A stretch of DNA of 64,000 nucleotides from Davidsoniella eucalypti (taxonomy: Eukaryota; Ascomycota; Sordariomycetes; Microascales; Ceratocystidaceae). Where the stretch lies: NCBI GenBank assembly GCA_004009845.1, contig RMBW01000085.1, positions 1 through 64,000 on the forward strand. Direction: 5' to 3'. Numbering within the stretch: the stretch's first letter is position 1; every line of letters starts with the position of its first letter. A program made the position numbers and the translations under genes. Under the pieces are notes generated by a model, which ran no database searches, had not been told where the DNA came from, and was given only the letters and a program-made list of their open reading frames with translations. Shown piece by piece: positions 30,005 to 41,024 of the stretch.

Positions 30005-32320
30005 CTAAGACCGGTTAAACATCAGTGGCACAAGCGCCGACTGACTCTCTACGATTCCATAGTCGGAAAGCACGCTGATCGGACTAGCGCCGAAGAGACC
30101 CTCGCGGAACTTGGCGCCCATGGCAAAGTTAGTCGCACATCCACCGGCTGTGATGACCGAGGCCGACGATAGTGATGGCGGCGATAGGCCCGGCTGCTGT
30201 CTGTCCTGCTGGCCGTATTCATGTGCCATACGCTGCAAAACGGCCTCCTTGGCTCGCTGTAGAGCTTGGCTACGCATGACGGGGTCCTCGGCTAGCTTGC
30301 GGTGGGCTTCCTCCTGCGCATAGTTGCGCATGACGGGAGTTACGTTAAATTCCGACTCGGGGCTCTCGGCGACTGCGCGCTGTTTATGTAGCGGACTGCG
30401 TATGCGAAGACCTAAACCCAGGTACGGAGAGGCTGGCGACTTGGGGGTCTTGGGAGTCTTTGGGGATCTGGGCGAATGTGGCGATGAGACAGGCGAGTAG
30501 ACCGAGGGGGGGAGAAGCTCAGGGACGTCGCCTTCTTCATGGACGGCGCCAAATAGCGGCGGCGAGTTGTATCCTCGCTTTGACGACTTCATCAGCTTCA
30601 AAGGCAAGGGAGCGGCGGATGGCGCACGTAGGGTCCCGTCAGAGGACGCCATGCGCAGCGGGATTTGTGAAGATTTATGATATTTCCCGGAATCTAAGAA
30701 CGAATCCGAGCCGGCGTTGCGTCTATGGCCACGCTTGGAACTGTTAGGTGGCGGCGTGGCTGGAGCATCTCTGTGGCCGTGACTATATTTGTGACGGCTT
30801 CCACTGCTACTGTGGCTTGCCTTTTCTTTCTTGGAAGATGACTCTGTAGGATCACGATGACGGCGAGACGAAGAAGCAGAGGAAGAATGCAAAGCCGAAA
30901 CTGCCGGAGGAGGCACGGGAATCTTCTTTTTAGTCAGGCGTGTAGTGAACGTGTTGCTATCACGTTCTGGACGTGGAGAGGTCGAGGGACCTGACAAGCC
31001 GTAGCCTAAACTGATCCCCATAGTGGCTTGCATGAGTGATCTAGAAGCAGCCTCGACGGCCGCTGATGGTGACTGTGGGCAGTCGAACAAAGACGTTTCA
31101 AAGAGACTCGCTGACTCGGCAGTTCCCATGCTGGAACACTCAGACCAGTAGCTTCTGCTGCTATCGCTGCGGCGCAGCGGCATCATAGCCGCTTCCCAGC
31201 TCTCATTACCGACCAAGGTGATATTGTCAAAGTCGAACTCCTTAACCGTGTGCTTGTGAGCACTGATGATGCTACGGATCTGCGCTCCGCTCATACGAGT
31301 ATTACGGATCTCCATGTACCGCAGCTGCGGCAGCTTGATGGCCGACTTGCTAGGGGAGGGCGGTGCTGGAAGAGGAGACATTGGGCCAGTGACCTCGTTG
31401 AAGAGCCGCCGACCATCGTGTGGCTGCAAGAACAGCGGATCAGCGGGGAGATCAAGCGGGCATGGACCTTTGAAAGTACCGGACCACCCGAAGCTAAACT
31501 TCTGTAAGTTTGACGAGAAGCTACGAACATAGTCCTCTAGCATCTTCAAGTGGTCAAGACCTGGTGCAGAGCCAGTGAAGTCCCATGAATCGACGGTGAT
31601 GCGTAGGTTGTCGATTTGCTGCCAGCGATGAGCTGCTGCCGGGCCACTGCCGATGCCGGGCATGTGCCGGAGATACATGAACGCTGCCGGGTGAACACTA
31701 GAGAGAGAGATCTTGTGGAACTTCTTCAGCGATGTCTTCTCCAGTGCAATGCGGAGACTGATGAGGGCATAGTCCACGACATCACGGCGATATCGCTCCT
31801 GCGGATTCTGGCCAGGGCAGGAGATAGTCAAGTGTCTCATGCCCGAAATATGCTTCATGGCGTTGATGAACGACGGCACGTTTGTGGCCGCATGGAACAA
31901 TGGGGGATACTGCTGCATCAGAATGTCTCCAAGCTCATTGTTGCCATACTTGGGCCGTGTGATGGTAGACAGCATCGAGGTGTACGGAGTGTAGATAAAC
32001 GGCACCTCTTGGCCGGTCTGCGGATGGATCAGCGGAGGGAGGAACGTGGCATCCGAGTGTGGGAAGTAAAAGGTAAGGTGCTCAATGCTTTTCCCGATAC
32101 GGCCTAGGGCCTGAACGCGAGCAGCCTTGGTGAAAGTACTGGGCGTGAAGGTGATTTGTGTGCGCTTGAATAGGCGTTGTGTTACGATATCACGGCAGGC
32201 TGAGTTAGCCAGGCGCACATTGCAGATATCGGCCTTGGTCAGCAACGAGAAGAGCGTCTCACGCACGTCCTGGTCCTGCCATAAGGCATAGAATAGCAAT
32301 GCTTTTCGTGATGCAGGCAT
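30005..32320 (-). CDS. F-box-like protein with long disordered C-terminus (771 aa)
   Basis: This is a single-exon gene. Residues about 15-52 (VRETLFSLLTKADICNVRLA, then CRDIVTQRLFKR) fit an F-box, the Skp1-binding motif of SCF ubiquitin ligases. Residues about 60-420 contain irregular leucine-rich segments (IEHLTFYF, MRHLTISCPG, IDNLRITVDSW, LRYMEIRNTRM) that resemble a degenerate LRR substrate-binding fold. The remaining roughly 350 residues are Ser/Pro/Arg-rich and presumably disordered, with SPxSP-type phosphorylation candidates near PRSPKTPKTPKSPASP. The ATG at 32320 opens the F-box directly. The role would be substrate recruitment for ubiquitination; the substrate is unknown. The F-box is recognised by pattern only, so the assignment is moderate. 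Confidence 0.75.
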   Translation of the reverse strand: MPASRKALLFYALWQDQDVRETLFSLLTKADICNVRLANSACRDIVTQRLFKRTQITFTPSTFTKAARVQALGRIGKSIEHLTFYFPHSDATFLPPLIHPQTGQEVPFIYTPYTSMLSTITRPKYGNNELGDILMQQYPPLFHAATNVPSFINAMKHISGMRHLTISCPGQNPQERYRRDVVDYALISLRIALEKTSLKKFHKISLSSVHPAAFMYLRHMPGIGSGPAAAHRWQQIDNLRITVDSWDFTGSAPGLDHLKMLEDYVRSFSSNLQKFSFGWSGTFKGPCPLDLPADPLFLQPHDGRRLFNEVTGPMSPLPAPPSPSKSAIKLPQLRYMEIRNTRMSGAQIRSIISAHKHTVKEFDFDNITLVGNESWEAAMMPLRRSDSSRSYWSECSSMGTAESASLFETSLFDCPQSPSAAVEAASRSLMQATMGISLGYGLSGPSTSPRPERDSNTFTTRLTKKKIPVPPPAVSALHSSSASSSRRHRDPTESSSKKEKASHSSSGSRHKYSHGHRDAPATPPPNSSKRGHRRNAGSDSFLDSGKYHKSSQIPLRMASSDGTLRAPSAAPLPLKLMKSSKRGYNSPPLFGAVHEEGDVPELLPPSVYSPVSSPHSPRSPKTPKTPKSPASPYLGLGLRIRSPLHKQRAVAESPESEFNVTPVMRNYAQEEAHRKLAEDPVMRSQALQRAKEAVLQRMAHEYGQQDRQQPGLSPPSLSSASVITAGGCATNFAMGAKFREGLFGASPISVLSDYGIVESQSALVPLMFNRS

Positions 32321-35300
32321 TGCGATTGGAGTGTTGCGCAGTCAGCCAGCGGAACAAAGAGGATAATGAGAGCTGACGTTTCAAGGGTTTGACGGTGCTT
32401 AGGGTTTGCGATGTAACAACGGTAGGTCTTGTGGTAGCAGAGTTTGTATAGTGGAGCAACGGTGGGAGTATCAGGTGTTCCTGGGCAATGAAACAGAGCA
32501 TAAAGATGAACGGTAGCTCGGGACTCATGAGGCGTGTAAAGAGGGCGAAGAGGCTCCGGAGAGCGGGGATGATAGGAGATGAGAGGCGTGTACCGGCAGC
32601 AGCGGAGTTGGCTACTGCAAGCTGAGCTGGACTAGGTGCGATATAGGGCGTAGATTCGAGATGTGTGTAAGACGACGCACGTATGCACAAATCAGGATGA
32701 AGTTAGGTATGTCAAGAATATAATGGATCACGAAGTCTTGGTACAGGCGAGATAGTAGGAGAGGGAGATGGGAAGAGATATATGTCTGGTATGACGGTGA
32801 TATATTGAAGTGGGAGTAGTGTATCTTGTCTAGAAATCTCACTCTGGGGATATATGGCAAGTATCAGCAGGTGACTGAGCTTGAGACGAGATAAAGGTGA
32901 GAGTGAAAGCTACAATAAGTGACCATAAGATTCTGGACTGGCGGCCCTTCCTTGATATATACATTAGCGTTCGGCGTAAGAAATTTGCGTCTTGTTACAA
33001 ACAAAGATAGTATGATGTATATCTTGTAGACATATTCTTCCTTGTTGCCTTGACAGGGAATAAACTCCAAGAACACGGCACGGCAGGCTCTCCCTTCTGC
33101 AGCCACACCCATCTATTTTGGTATACAAACACCTCCTCCTCCTTCTTCTCCTATCCCAACCGGCTTTTTTCGGGTGGCTGTCGCTTGAGGCCAGAATTCG
33201 GAAGAAATAATTCGTCCATGAGTCACCGCACCTGAGAACGCCTAGCACAAATGAAGATCTGAAGGAAGAATATCGCGGTAGCACGATGGAGGGCCATCCC
33301 GAGGTTGTATTGGTTAAGATATATATGTACACATTGCAAAGAGAAAGCTTGATAGCGTGTAAGCTTAGGGACGCTAGTTTCTGTTGTTTAGTACAACTAT
33401 TGGTGTCAGTCTTATATGCGCCAAGTTGTGTAGTCGCTTGCAGAGGCGGATGCAACCGTCTTGGGCCGGCCAGGCTCGTTTTGTTTCGACTTGCAGCTGC
33501 AGCAGACAAGGGGGTTGATATGGGCTGTATTATAGCATCCATTAAAGTTGGTCTACTAGCATACCATCATAGTAGAAGTGCAAAAACTTAGACATTCAGG
33601 CCACACAAAAAGAGAGGCCACCCACGTAAATGCACGAACCAGCCCAAAGAGGACACGCCAATTGGCATCTCATGCACCCAATATCCAGCAAGCCAATTCT
33701 CCAATTCCATCTCGCCAAAAGATTGTCCTATGACATCAGGTTTGCTACGGATTAAGGCAGAGCAAAACGAGTGGTCTCTTTCTGCATGTCTTCCCAGTTA
33801 TCGTCACACCCTTAGCTTCTGAACACAGTCTTAGGCTGCAGCTGTCGAAAGCCATTGATCGGAAGTCTGCCTGGGAAAAGAAGAATCAGGAGCTGCAGAA
33901 TGGCCCCTTGGATGCAATTTTGAGGTTAAAACAAGTAAACAAATAAAAATCAGCACAAAGCTAAAATCGGTCTTTGTCAAGTTGTTACAAAGTTAAGCTA
34001 AAGCTACTACGGCAGCCCCTCTAAAACTTTGTGCGCTGTCTTATCGATTAGCACGGCAAAGAAAAAATAAGAACATCGATAACGCGGTGTGGGTCTTCAA
34101 GTCCGGCAGTCGGACGGACCAACACAAAGCTGATTGGCTGCCAAGCCACCGTGTAGTCGGGCTGAAGCGGCCTGATTGGCTGTACGACTTCGTCAACACG
34201 GCCACCACGCGACTTGGACCCACGACTGCCTAGCCTCATCTGAGTAAGCTGATTCGCTGAAGCCAGAAACTTAGGCATGTAACCAGCAATATGCATCCTG
34301 TATGCACCTCGTCTACGGGAGACCTCGATATGTATTAGTCGGGACAGGGAGTGTTGTATGCTGCATCTGCAGTGATGTCGCTATAAGACAGGGATCGTAT
34401 CTATGAGGCAAATTTCCCACTTTTCGCCAACCTCAAGTCTCCAACGATGCCAAAATCCCGAGTTAGCGTGGTTGATTGGGAGCTCAAGATACCGATGCCA
34501 AGACTTGATATATCATCACACCAGATTCTACCCCAGATAGCGAAATAGAACTTATTCCAATCCGGGGGGGTTTGTCCAAGTTCTCAAACAATTCTACTCG
34601 TGAAATAGAAAACGCCACCTTCTGGTCAAATACATCACAGCCACTCATTTCTTTAGTTCTGACAGGACGGTTGAAAGCTAGTCTCGATTATGCTTTTTAG
34701 CTCATATATCACTTTAAAGTTGCGAACTAGGTTGTTTATATGTAAGTATGCTGCGGTTGGAAAGCTTTGGTGTGTGTGTGATCTCGGGGCATCTCTCATC
34801 CAGTAGAATAGCTGCTTCCAAAATCATATCATGATGGCCAATGAAAGCAGATCTGGGCGGCTGGTATCCAGTTACGTCGTGATACACGCTTCAAAAGGAA
34901 GTTGCCTGTCTCACACTCATAGGGTAACAGTTACATGTTTATATCAACAATTCCTCCCGATATGGTGACAGGAAACACGGCTTCGAGAGCAAAGGAAAGG
35001 GTAGCCAGCCACCCAGTTACATATGTCTCTTTATCCACCACTATCTATTTGATTGAATACTCCGAACTCTCGAAAACTCCCGGGGAGTGCTTCCAGGGGT
35101 TTGTTTTATGTTTCTATCCCTCTCCGACTTCATATGCTATTATCCGGTATCTTAGCTTCAAGCATTGATACATTTGTTTCCCATACCCAAGAGCGCAGTG
35201 CCGCATGTTTTGATCGCCCACATCCGTCATCCAGTCGCTATCGTGCCTGTCTTGGCTGCTTGATCCGGTCCGTAGTCCAGTAGGCTTTCCTATGTATCCC

Positions 35301-35495
35301 TTGTACCACAGTGAAAGTCTAAAGCTGACTGTTTAACAGCGTGCTTTGTTTCTCAACATCTACAGGCTATGTGCCTTTGAAGCCCAGCCCGCTAGACTTG
35401 GCTACTAGCAGCCACCAGCGGTTAGTAGAGTGTCTCATAGCTCGATGCTGCTTTGATATCGATATGCTGACTTCATTACCCTACCTTAGGAAACC
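32321..35495. other. 3.2-kb intergenic region
   Basis: It includes the upstream regions of the divergently oriented F-box (minus) and PAM2-motif (plus) genes. ORFs such as 33542-32964 (minus) lack protein-like features. No RNA gene was recognised. Confidence 0.4.
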
Positions 35496-36548
35496 ATGGC
35501 ATCTACTCTCCCCTCGCCCAGGCCCAAGTCGCGATTTCTCTTGTATATCCCAACACATTCCGAAGTAGAGTACTTAACTTCAAAGGCGCCTTCGCGCAAA
35601 GAAGTCGAGAATCTACTACGGGGTAGAGGCCAGATTAAGGGTAAAAACAGAGTCCGCAAGTTCGCTATAGTGAGCTTCCCGACTCTAGAAACTTCAAATG
35701 CCACAACCGGAAAAGCGAAACTTAGTGACAGCCCTGATATTGACTCTCTAGACCAGAGCATTCTGAGCACAGTGCGTCATAACTCATTCTCGGGCTCCAT
35801 TTCGCAGCATGCTAGTAACAACGAGGAATTTGCATCCAAACACCAATCCACATCTGAAGGTAGTTTATCGTTCAATCTGAACCCTACGGCAACCGAGTTT
35901 TACCCTCGGTGTAAATCCACCCCCAAACTATCTCCTTCTAGCAGATGTCCTGATGTTGCATTTGAAAGATACTACGATTCGGCTACACATAATTCTACCG
36001 GTCCAATCTTGAATCAGCAGTGCCATTCTGTCGATTCGATTCAACCCACTATGGCCTTCGCTGTACATGATCCCGTCAATATGCTCGAACCACGCGGATC
36101 GATCCCCTGCCCATCAACACCATTATTTTCAACTGTCTTCAACAATACTGAGTACAACAACTATGGCATGCAGTATATGGATACTCCTCTGATTCGGGCA
36201 AGTATCGACTACGGCAATGGGCCCGAGTTTTGCACTACGCCCTTTGATTATGCTTCTATGCCAATATACTATCAATCATCAATGGGCCACTCGTCCAATA
36301 TTCCTATGCCGACAGCCTACGTTCCCAGCCCTGAGGCGGCTCCTATTTGCCAAGAAATGACTCCCCCAAAAGATCGACTTCCCGAGACTAAATTGGGTGC
36401 GAAATCTTCGTTTGACATAAATATCACTCCGCCACTTCCAGAGCCTGGTAACAGATGCCCGCAGAAACAGCAGGACTTCGAATACTACAAATACACATAC
36501 GCAAACTCAAAAAGGTCGAGGTCGCCTAAAATAAAAATTCGTCGCTGA
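35496..36548 (+). CDS. Disordered protein with PAM2 motif, candidate poly(A)-binding-protein partner (350 aa)
   Basis: A single-exon frame starts at an ATG in good context (AAACCATGG). Residues about 123-137 read SLSFNLNPTATEFYP, which fits the PAM2 consensus (LNxxAxEFxP) that binds the MLLE domain of poly(A)-binding protein. A basic N-terminal patch (GRGQIKGKNRVRKF, about 43-56) may bind RNA. The rest is Ser/Pro/Thr/Asn-rich with many Tyr and Met residues, and the end is a basic SKRSRSPKIKIRR tail. No folded domain is recognised. Known PAM2 proteins act in mRNA stability, translation, deadenylation or mRNP transport; any such role here is inference. No intron is seen and the frame is intact. 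Confidence 0.8.
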   Translation: MASTLPSPRPKSRFLLYIPTHSEVEYLTSKAPSRKEVENLLRGRGQIKGKNRVRKFAIVSFPTLETSNATTGKAKLSDSPDIDSLDQSILSTVRHNSFSGSISQHASNNEEFASKHQSTSEGSLSFNLNPTATEFYPRCKSTPKLSPSSRCPDVAFERYYDSATHNSTGPILNQQCHSVDSIQPTMAFAVHDPVNMLEPRGSIPCPSTPLFSTVFNNTEYNNYGMQYMDTPLIRASIDYGNGPEFCTTPFDYASMPIYYQSSMGHSSNIPMPTAYVPSPEAAPICQEMTPPKDRLPETKLGAKSSFDINITPPLPEPGNRCPQKQQDFEYYKYTYANSKRSRSPKIKIRR

Positions 36549-37997
36549 TTTACGTATTGATATCGTTGTTTCTGGAGCATACCGTCGGCTGCATCGTATC
36601 TTACGGATTTCTACTTTCATGTTTCTACCATCAACACACTTTTCTCAAGAGCCTAGTTGCGGTATGATGTTATAGTTCGATGAATGGTATGGCTTTGAAT
36701 TTGGCTTGGCTTTGCTTTGAATGGTAAAGCTAGTTTAGATGTTGCTTGTATCACTTAAATATCAATATTTCTTTAGCAACTCAAATAATCCCTACAATCA
36801 TGTCCTACATTCCACTAAAATGACCATTTGTATACCTTGTTTCCTCTGACGAGATACTAGCCCTAGCCCTACCAATCCTTAAATATCAACAGCATTCATA
36901 AAACACCAACTGAGGAACTATAGGTCACGCCCGTTGAATAATCACATATAAGAGAGCTTATAGAAGATGTTTCATTGAAACATACATAAAAGAAACCTTG
37001 ATATAGAAGCAAAACTAAATTCAAGAATACAAGAAGGGATAGGAAAAACAGAATAAGCAACAAGTAAAGAAAACCAAGGGAAACAATGACATCCCAAAAA
37101 ATCCAAAGTTAGATCCAAAGAACTAAGATACAAGAGGATTCAAAAGCAGGAAAGGTGTTGAAAGATATGCTGTAACCTAAAGCTCAAGATCCAGGTGACA
37201 ACCATTCACAAAATTCAGATCGGAAGAGATATTGACATATAGGTCGAGCAAGCTCAAGGTTTAGGTGCCAACCTCCCCACGGTCTTGGACAGCTGGTGTG
37301 ATTAGTCAACTGTCTATGAATAGCATGATAGACATACGCTTCTCCATACAAAGCCACCAGACATAGTAGGCTTGTATAGAGTGAAGACAAGTGCCTCAAT
37401 ATTGCGACGCCGTTCTTTTGTAATGGCATACATACATGGATAACAACGTCAAAGAACAAGCCAGCCCGGAGCCCAAACGTCAAGTCCTGATGATAATGGA
37501 ACTTCACCAATACATCCAAGTTACCTCATACGTTCATAATGAAGTCAGGAAGACTTGAACCAAAGTCTAATATAGATGTAAGGATTTATCTGATTTCAAT
37601 CCTCGTGGCTTTATCATTTCTCACTTGACGCTACCACTATGTTGACTAATAATTAGCTAGACTCAACTTCAGTTATTATTAGGACTTCACAACTTGCAAC
37701 TTTATTGGTTCTCAAGACTTCAAGTTCTAAGACTTTTCCTAGCCCATACAATATTTTTTTCTATAAAAAGGCGTTCATTCTACCCATGTAAGAGACTTCT
37801 TTTTCTTAGCCTCCTCATCAATAACAGCTTTTAGGTCAGTTGGCTCATACCATCTGGACAATTAACACATCTAGCAGCCACTTATCTAGCAGTGTTCAAA
37901 ACATCTTATAGTAAGTATTCAAACTCTCTTTCATCACCTATGATCTATCATCACTGCCAAGCCCTCTCCAGTAGGTAGTCTACTACATTTGTGATTC
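36549..37997. other. AT-rich spacer
   Basis: 3' flank of the PAM2 gene and undefined AT-rich DNA with no gene recognised. Confidence 0.4.
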
Positions 37998-38040
37998 TGT
38001 GGTGGTGTCAAGCTCTGTGAAGGTCTCGGGTCATGTAGCC
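37998..38040 (+). pseudogene. Small LINE RNase H remnant
   Basis: GTGTCAAGCTCTGTGAAGGT followed by CTCGGGTCATGTAG parallels 5323-5360 inside the decayed RNase H fragment (GCATCAAACTCTGTGAAGGT, then CTTGATTCATGTGG). Differences are mostly transitions. It is too short for further analysis but indicates a second relic of the same family. Confidence 0.4.
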
Positions 38041-38812
38041 TCCTACGAGAAGTGGCTAACAACAGGACTGTTGTGGCAATCAATTCAATTCGAGCATTCA
38101 TCCCTCTGGAATTGGGTAATACGTGATCTTCGAGGATGTCCTTGGTGGGTTCTCCTGGTCTTTAAGTCGGGCTCTCAAAACCCATGAGAGATGCTTAAAT
38201 CTACACTTACCTGCAATTTCTACCCGCCTGAAAATGAGTGAGAAGATAACATCTGTCGACAATATCCATCCGGAGTATGTCATTATATTACTATAAAATA
38301 ATATAGTATGTAGATATTAAAGAAAACTAAATAAATGACTTCTTTTTGGGCACTAGTTTGACTTGACAGCACTTACACCACTTCACAAACAAGCTAAATT
38401 AAGTTCAATACGCCATTTCCATGATAAAAATGAATTAATTTTTTTTCCATACATAGCATTCTTAGGGTTATAATATCATCACGTGTATATGGGTTAGGAG
38501 ATGGAAACCAAGATCTTCAACCAACTTGATCGTCACTTTTTACTTTGCGACAAAGACGTCATCCATCCCAATGTATGAATTCTATTTTTCTTTTCTCTAG
38601 CCTTAATTTCATAGATTCAAATCGCCCTTCCTCTCTTCTTTTAACATGATTATATCCGTACCATAGAAAATTCTTGATACGCGACATCTCGTCCCTCGAC
38701 ATCTTCTTTCATCGGCCGCCCTCCTAGGATACTCAGAAAACCCCAAACAAAACATCGAAGCAATCGCTCCGGTCGCTATCTAAAGATATAGACTCTGCTA
38801 CATACCGCGGCC
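38041..38812. other. AT-rich spacer and MED1 upstream region
   Basis: No gene is recognised. The last 200 bases before the ATG at 38813 become C-rich (TCTTCTTTCATCGGCCGCCC near 38700-38720), consistent with a promoter and leader. Confidence 0.4.
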
Positions 38813-41024
38813 ATGGCGACTCCGACTCCAGGGAAGCATGCAATTGGTTCTCAGCAGGGTCGAACGCCTCAGATTGCAGCTGCCACCCCACCAGTCTCAA
38901 CACCGTTCTCTCACATGCATCCCGGAACTACGTTTTCGCCTCGAGGTTCTCGGTCATCGCCACAGAATACCAAAAAATCACCAGCTAATGTCGGTGGCCT
39001 TCCAGGCCCTTCGCAAAGTGGTGCCTTTTCGTTTGATAGCCCATCTGCCGTTGTTGCAATGAGCAATCTTGGGATGAGTGGTAGCTTGGACTTAGGCCTA
39101 GACCAAGTCAGTGTTAGCGGCCTTAACCTGGGTGTATTGAATACGGAGGATGAAAAGGCCAGACGACTCGATGCCATTATAGAGATACTAAGTGTAAGGT
39201 TGAAAATGCCTCTATCTTTACTAGTATACCTTCATATTAATCCTTTATACCACAGACCAAAAAGGGCCTCGTTAGCCGCGCCGGTGTCGAACGTTTAGCC
39301 CACAGGTTAGGACTCAATCCATACATCGACAATATACCAAATGCGCCACTGTTCATTGCGGGCAATAATTTTGGCCTTGATATATACTTCGAGAATGACG
39401 TTGTGCAGAGTGTATCTCTCTCGCTCAATGGCGCGGACATCGTAAACCAATACCTCGACCGGGCCAACGCCATTCTGCTCCGCGATCTACAACTAGAGCC
39501 TTACCAAAGCCCTCTCACAAAAACGCTCGAAAAGTTTGCAGCCAACCTTGAACGGCTAAGAACCCTCGATAAACTAAGCACACTCCCAGCCATGGATTGT
39601 CATGAGGCCCTAGTTGGTATAGCATCGTCGCTAGAGAAGGTGCATCAATGGGAAATTCAAAAAACTCGCGAAGAGCAACAAGTCCTTGGTGCATCAGAGG
39701 AGACTGTCTTCAATACTGTCATGTGTCTCAAACATGGCCACCCCGTTATGCATGCTCGCAACACTTTTGGGCTCAGTCTACAGTACTGGAAAGAAAGGAG
39801 ACTTGTCCCAGTCAAGGAAGAAGTGTCACGTATCGTCGAAGAGTCTGAACTTGTATGGTCTCTCCTGATCACTTGCGGGGCTGCCCCGGTTGGAGTGATG
39901 CCTTTTGCTCTTGCTCGTGTATCGCACAATTGGATATCACCGGCTATCGTCAAATCAGACATCTTATCCGGTGAAGCACTTCACGGGCCGTCCGGTGTTG
40001 TGTTGGACTGGCTACATCCTGAAAACACCATTCTACCCGAAGAACCCCCCAAAGATGGCCAAATCCCCTTGAGTACCGGGCCCAAATATCCGGAGGTAGT
40101 TTTCAAAGCCATGCTCGATCCACCTGTCGTCTTGACACATGTAGCGTACATGCAAGTCCTACAAGTTACTGGTCAAGCCCTATGGAAACCCACGCTGAAC
40201 CCACAACCTTTGATGGTCTCTTTTTTGCTGCTCCCCAAGACAGCGAATCTGACCCAAGTGAGCCTCGCAAGATCAGTGGACAGCGCAAGATCCGTACGGT
40301 TGGTCTTGATAAAACATGCGAGGTTTCTTACTGTGATGTTTCATTATTCATACATAAGCCGGTGTATGGGCACACACTAGAAGAAATACCATTCTCTCAT
40401 CCCTCCCAACTCATTGAGATTCTACCATTCTTAAGACAGTACACCTTCTTATCAACACTCTTGCGCAATACCTACCCTTTGCAAGCCACTAAGCAGCCAT
40501 TAGGAAAGGAAAACGGCGAGGAACTTCGCTTTAGCGGTGTTTTAGAGGCACTGACGTACAAGCAGAGATTCATTGACATGGTAGAAAACATCGATATTGA
40601 AAACTCCGAGCCTTCTCCTACCTCAGTCAAGAAGCTTTCAAATGATGCCCCTTCTACGGCATCCTCACTTGCTCAGAAACCCAGAAGGAATGTAAGTGTT
40701 ACACTTATCAACCATCCTATGCCGCGTCTTCAAGTTTCCTTTGCTCTCGGAACAACAGGCCTGCCTACAACAGACATCTCAGATGCTATGGACATCGAGG
40801 AATCTGATCCTAAGCATAAGGCCAAGAATATGAGGCTTGGAATGGTCATGATAGAAATCAGGCTCAACGCTGAGATTTATATTGTTTCACAAAACGTATT
40901 CCCACCAGAGGCTTTGGCTGCTGGCCATGATCCCCAGCGGTTAGGCAGAGTCCTTATGGTCATGGAGGATCTGTGTACTTGGTGCGAATGGCTGCGTACA
41001 AGGATGGATTGGAGTCATATCTGA
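38813..41024 (+). CDS. MED1: Mediator complex subunit 1, with an apparent one-base frameshift
   Basis: Exon 1 is 38813-39193; a 62-nt intron (GTAAGG donor, ACCACAG acceptor) is followed by exon 2 from 39256. The spliced text TKKGLVSRAGVERLAHRLGL and the downstream ENDVVQSVSLSLNG block fit the fungal Med1 core. The N-terminal 100 residues are Ser/Pro-rich. The frame reads to about 40175 (VAYMQVLQVTGQ) and continues two bases out of phase from 40182 (METHAEPTTFDGLFFAAP, DPSEPRKISGQ) to TGA at 41022-41024. A missing base in the CCC run at 40178-40180 would restore about 716 residues. Med1 sits in the Mediator middle module, bridging activators and RNA polymerase II. A 68-nt weak intron (GTCAAG donor) could also reconcile the frames but would remove conserved-looking sequence. 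Confidence 0.87.

Noticed and set aside
40692..40758. GTAAGT donor-like site inside MED1 exon 2
   Set aside because: The reading frame continues through it with conserved Med1 text, and the best downstream acceptor would give a 67-nt removal that breaks the frame.
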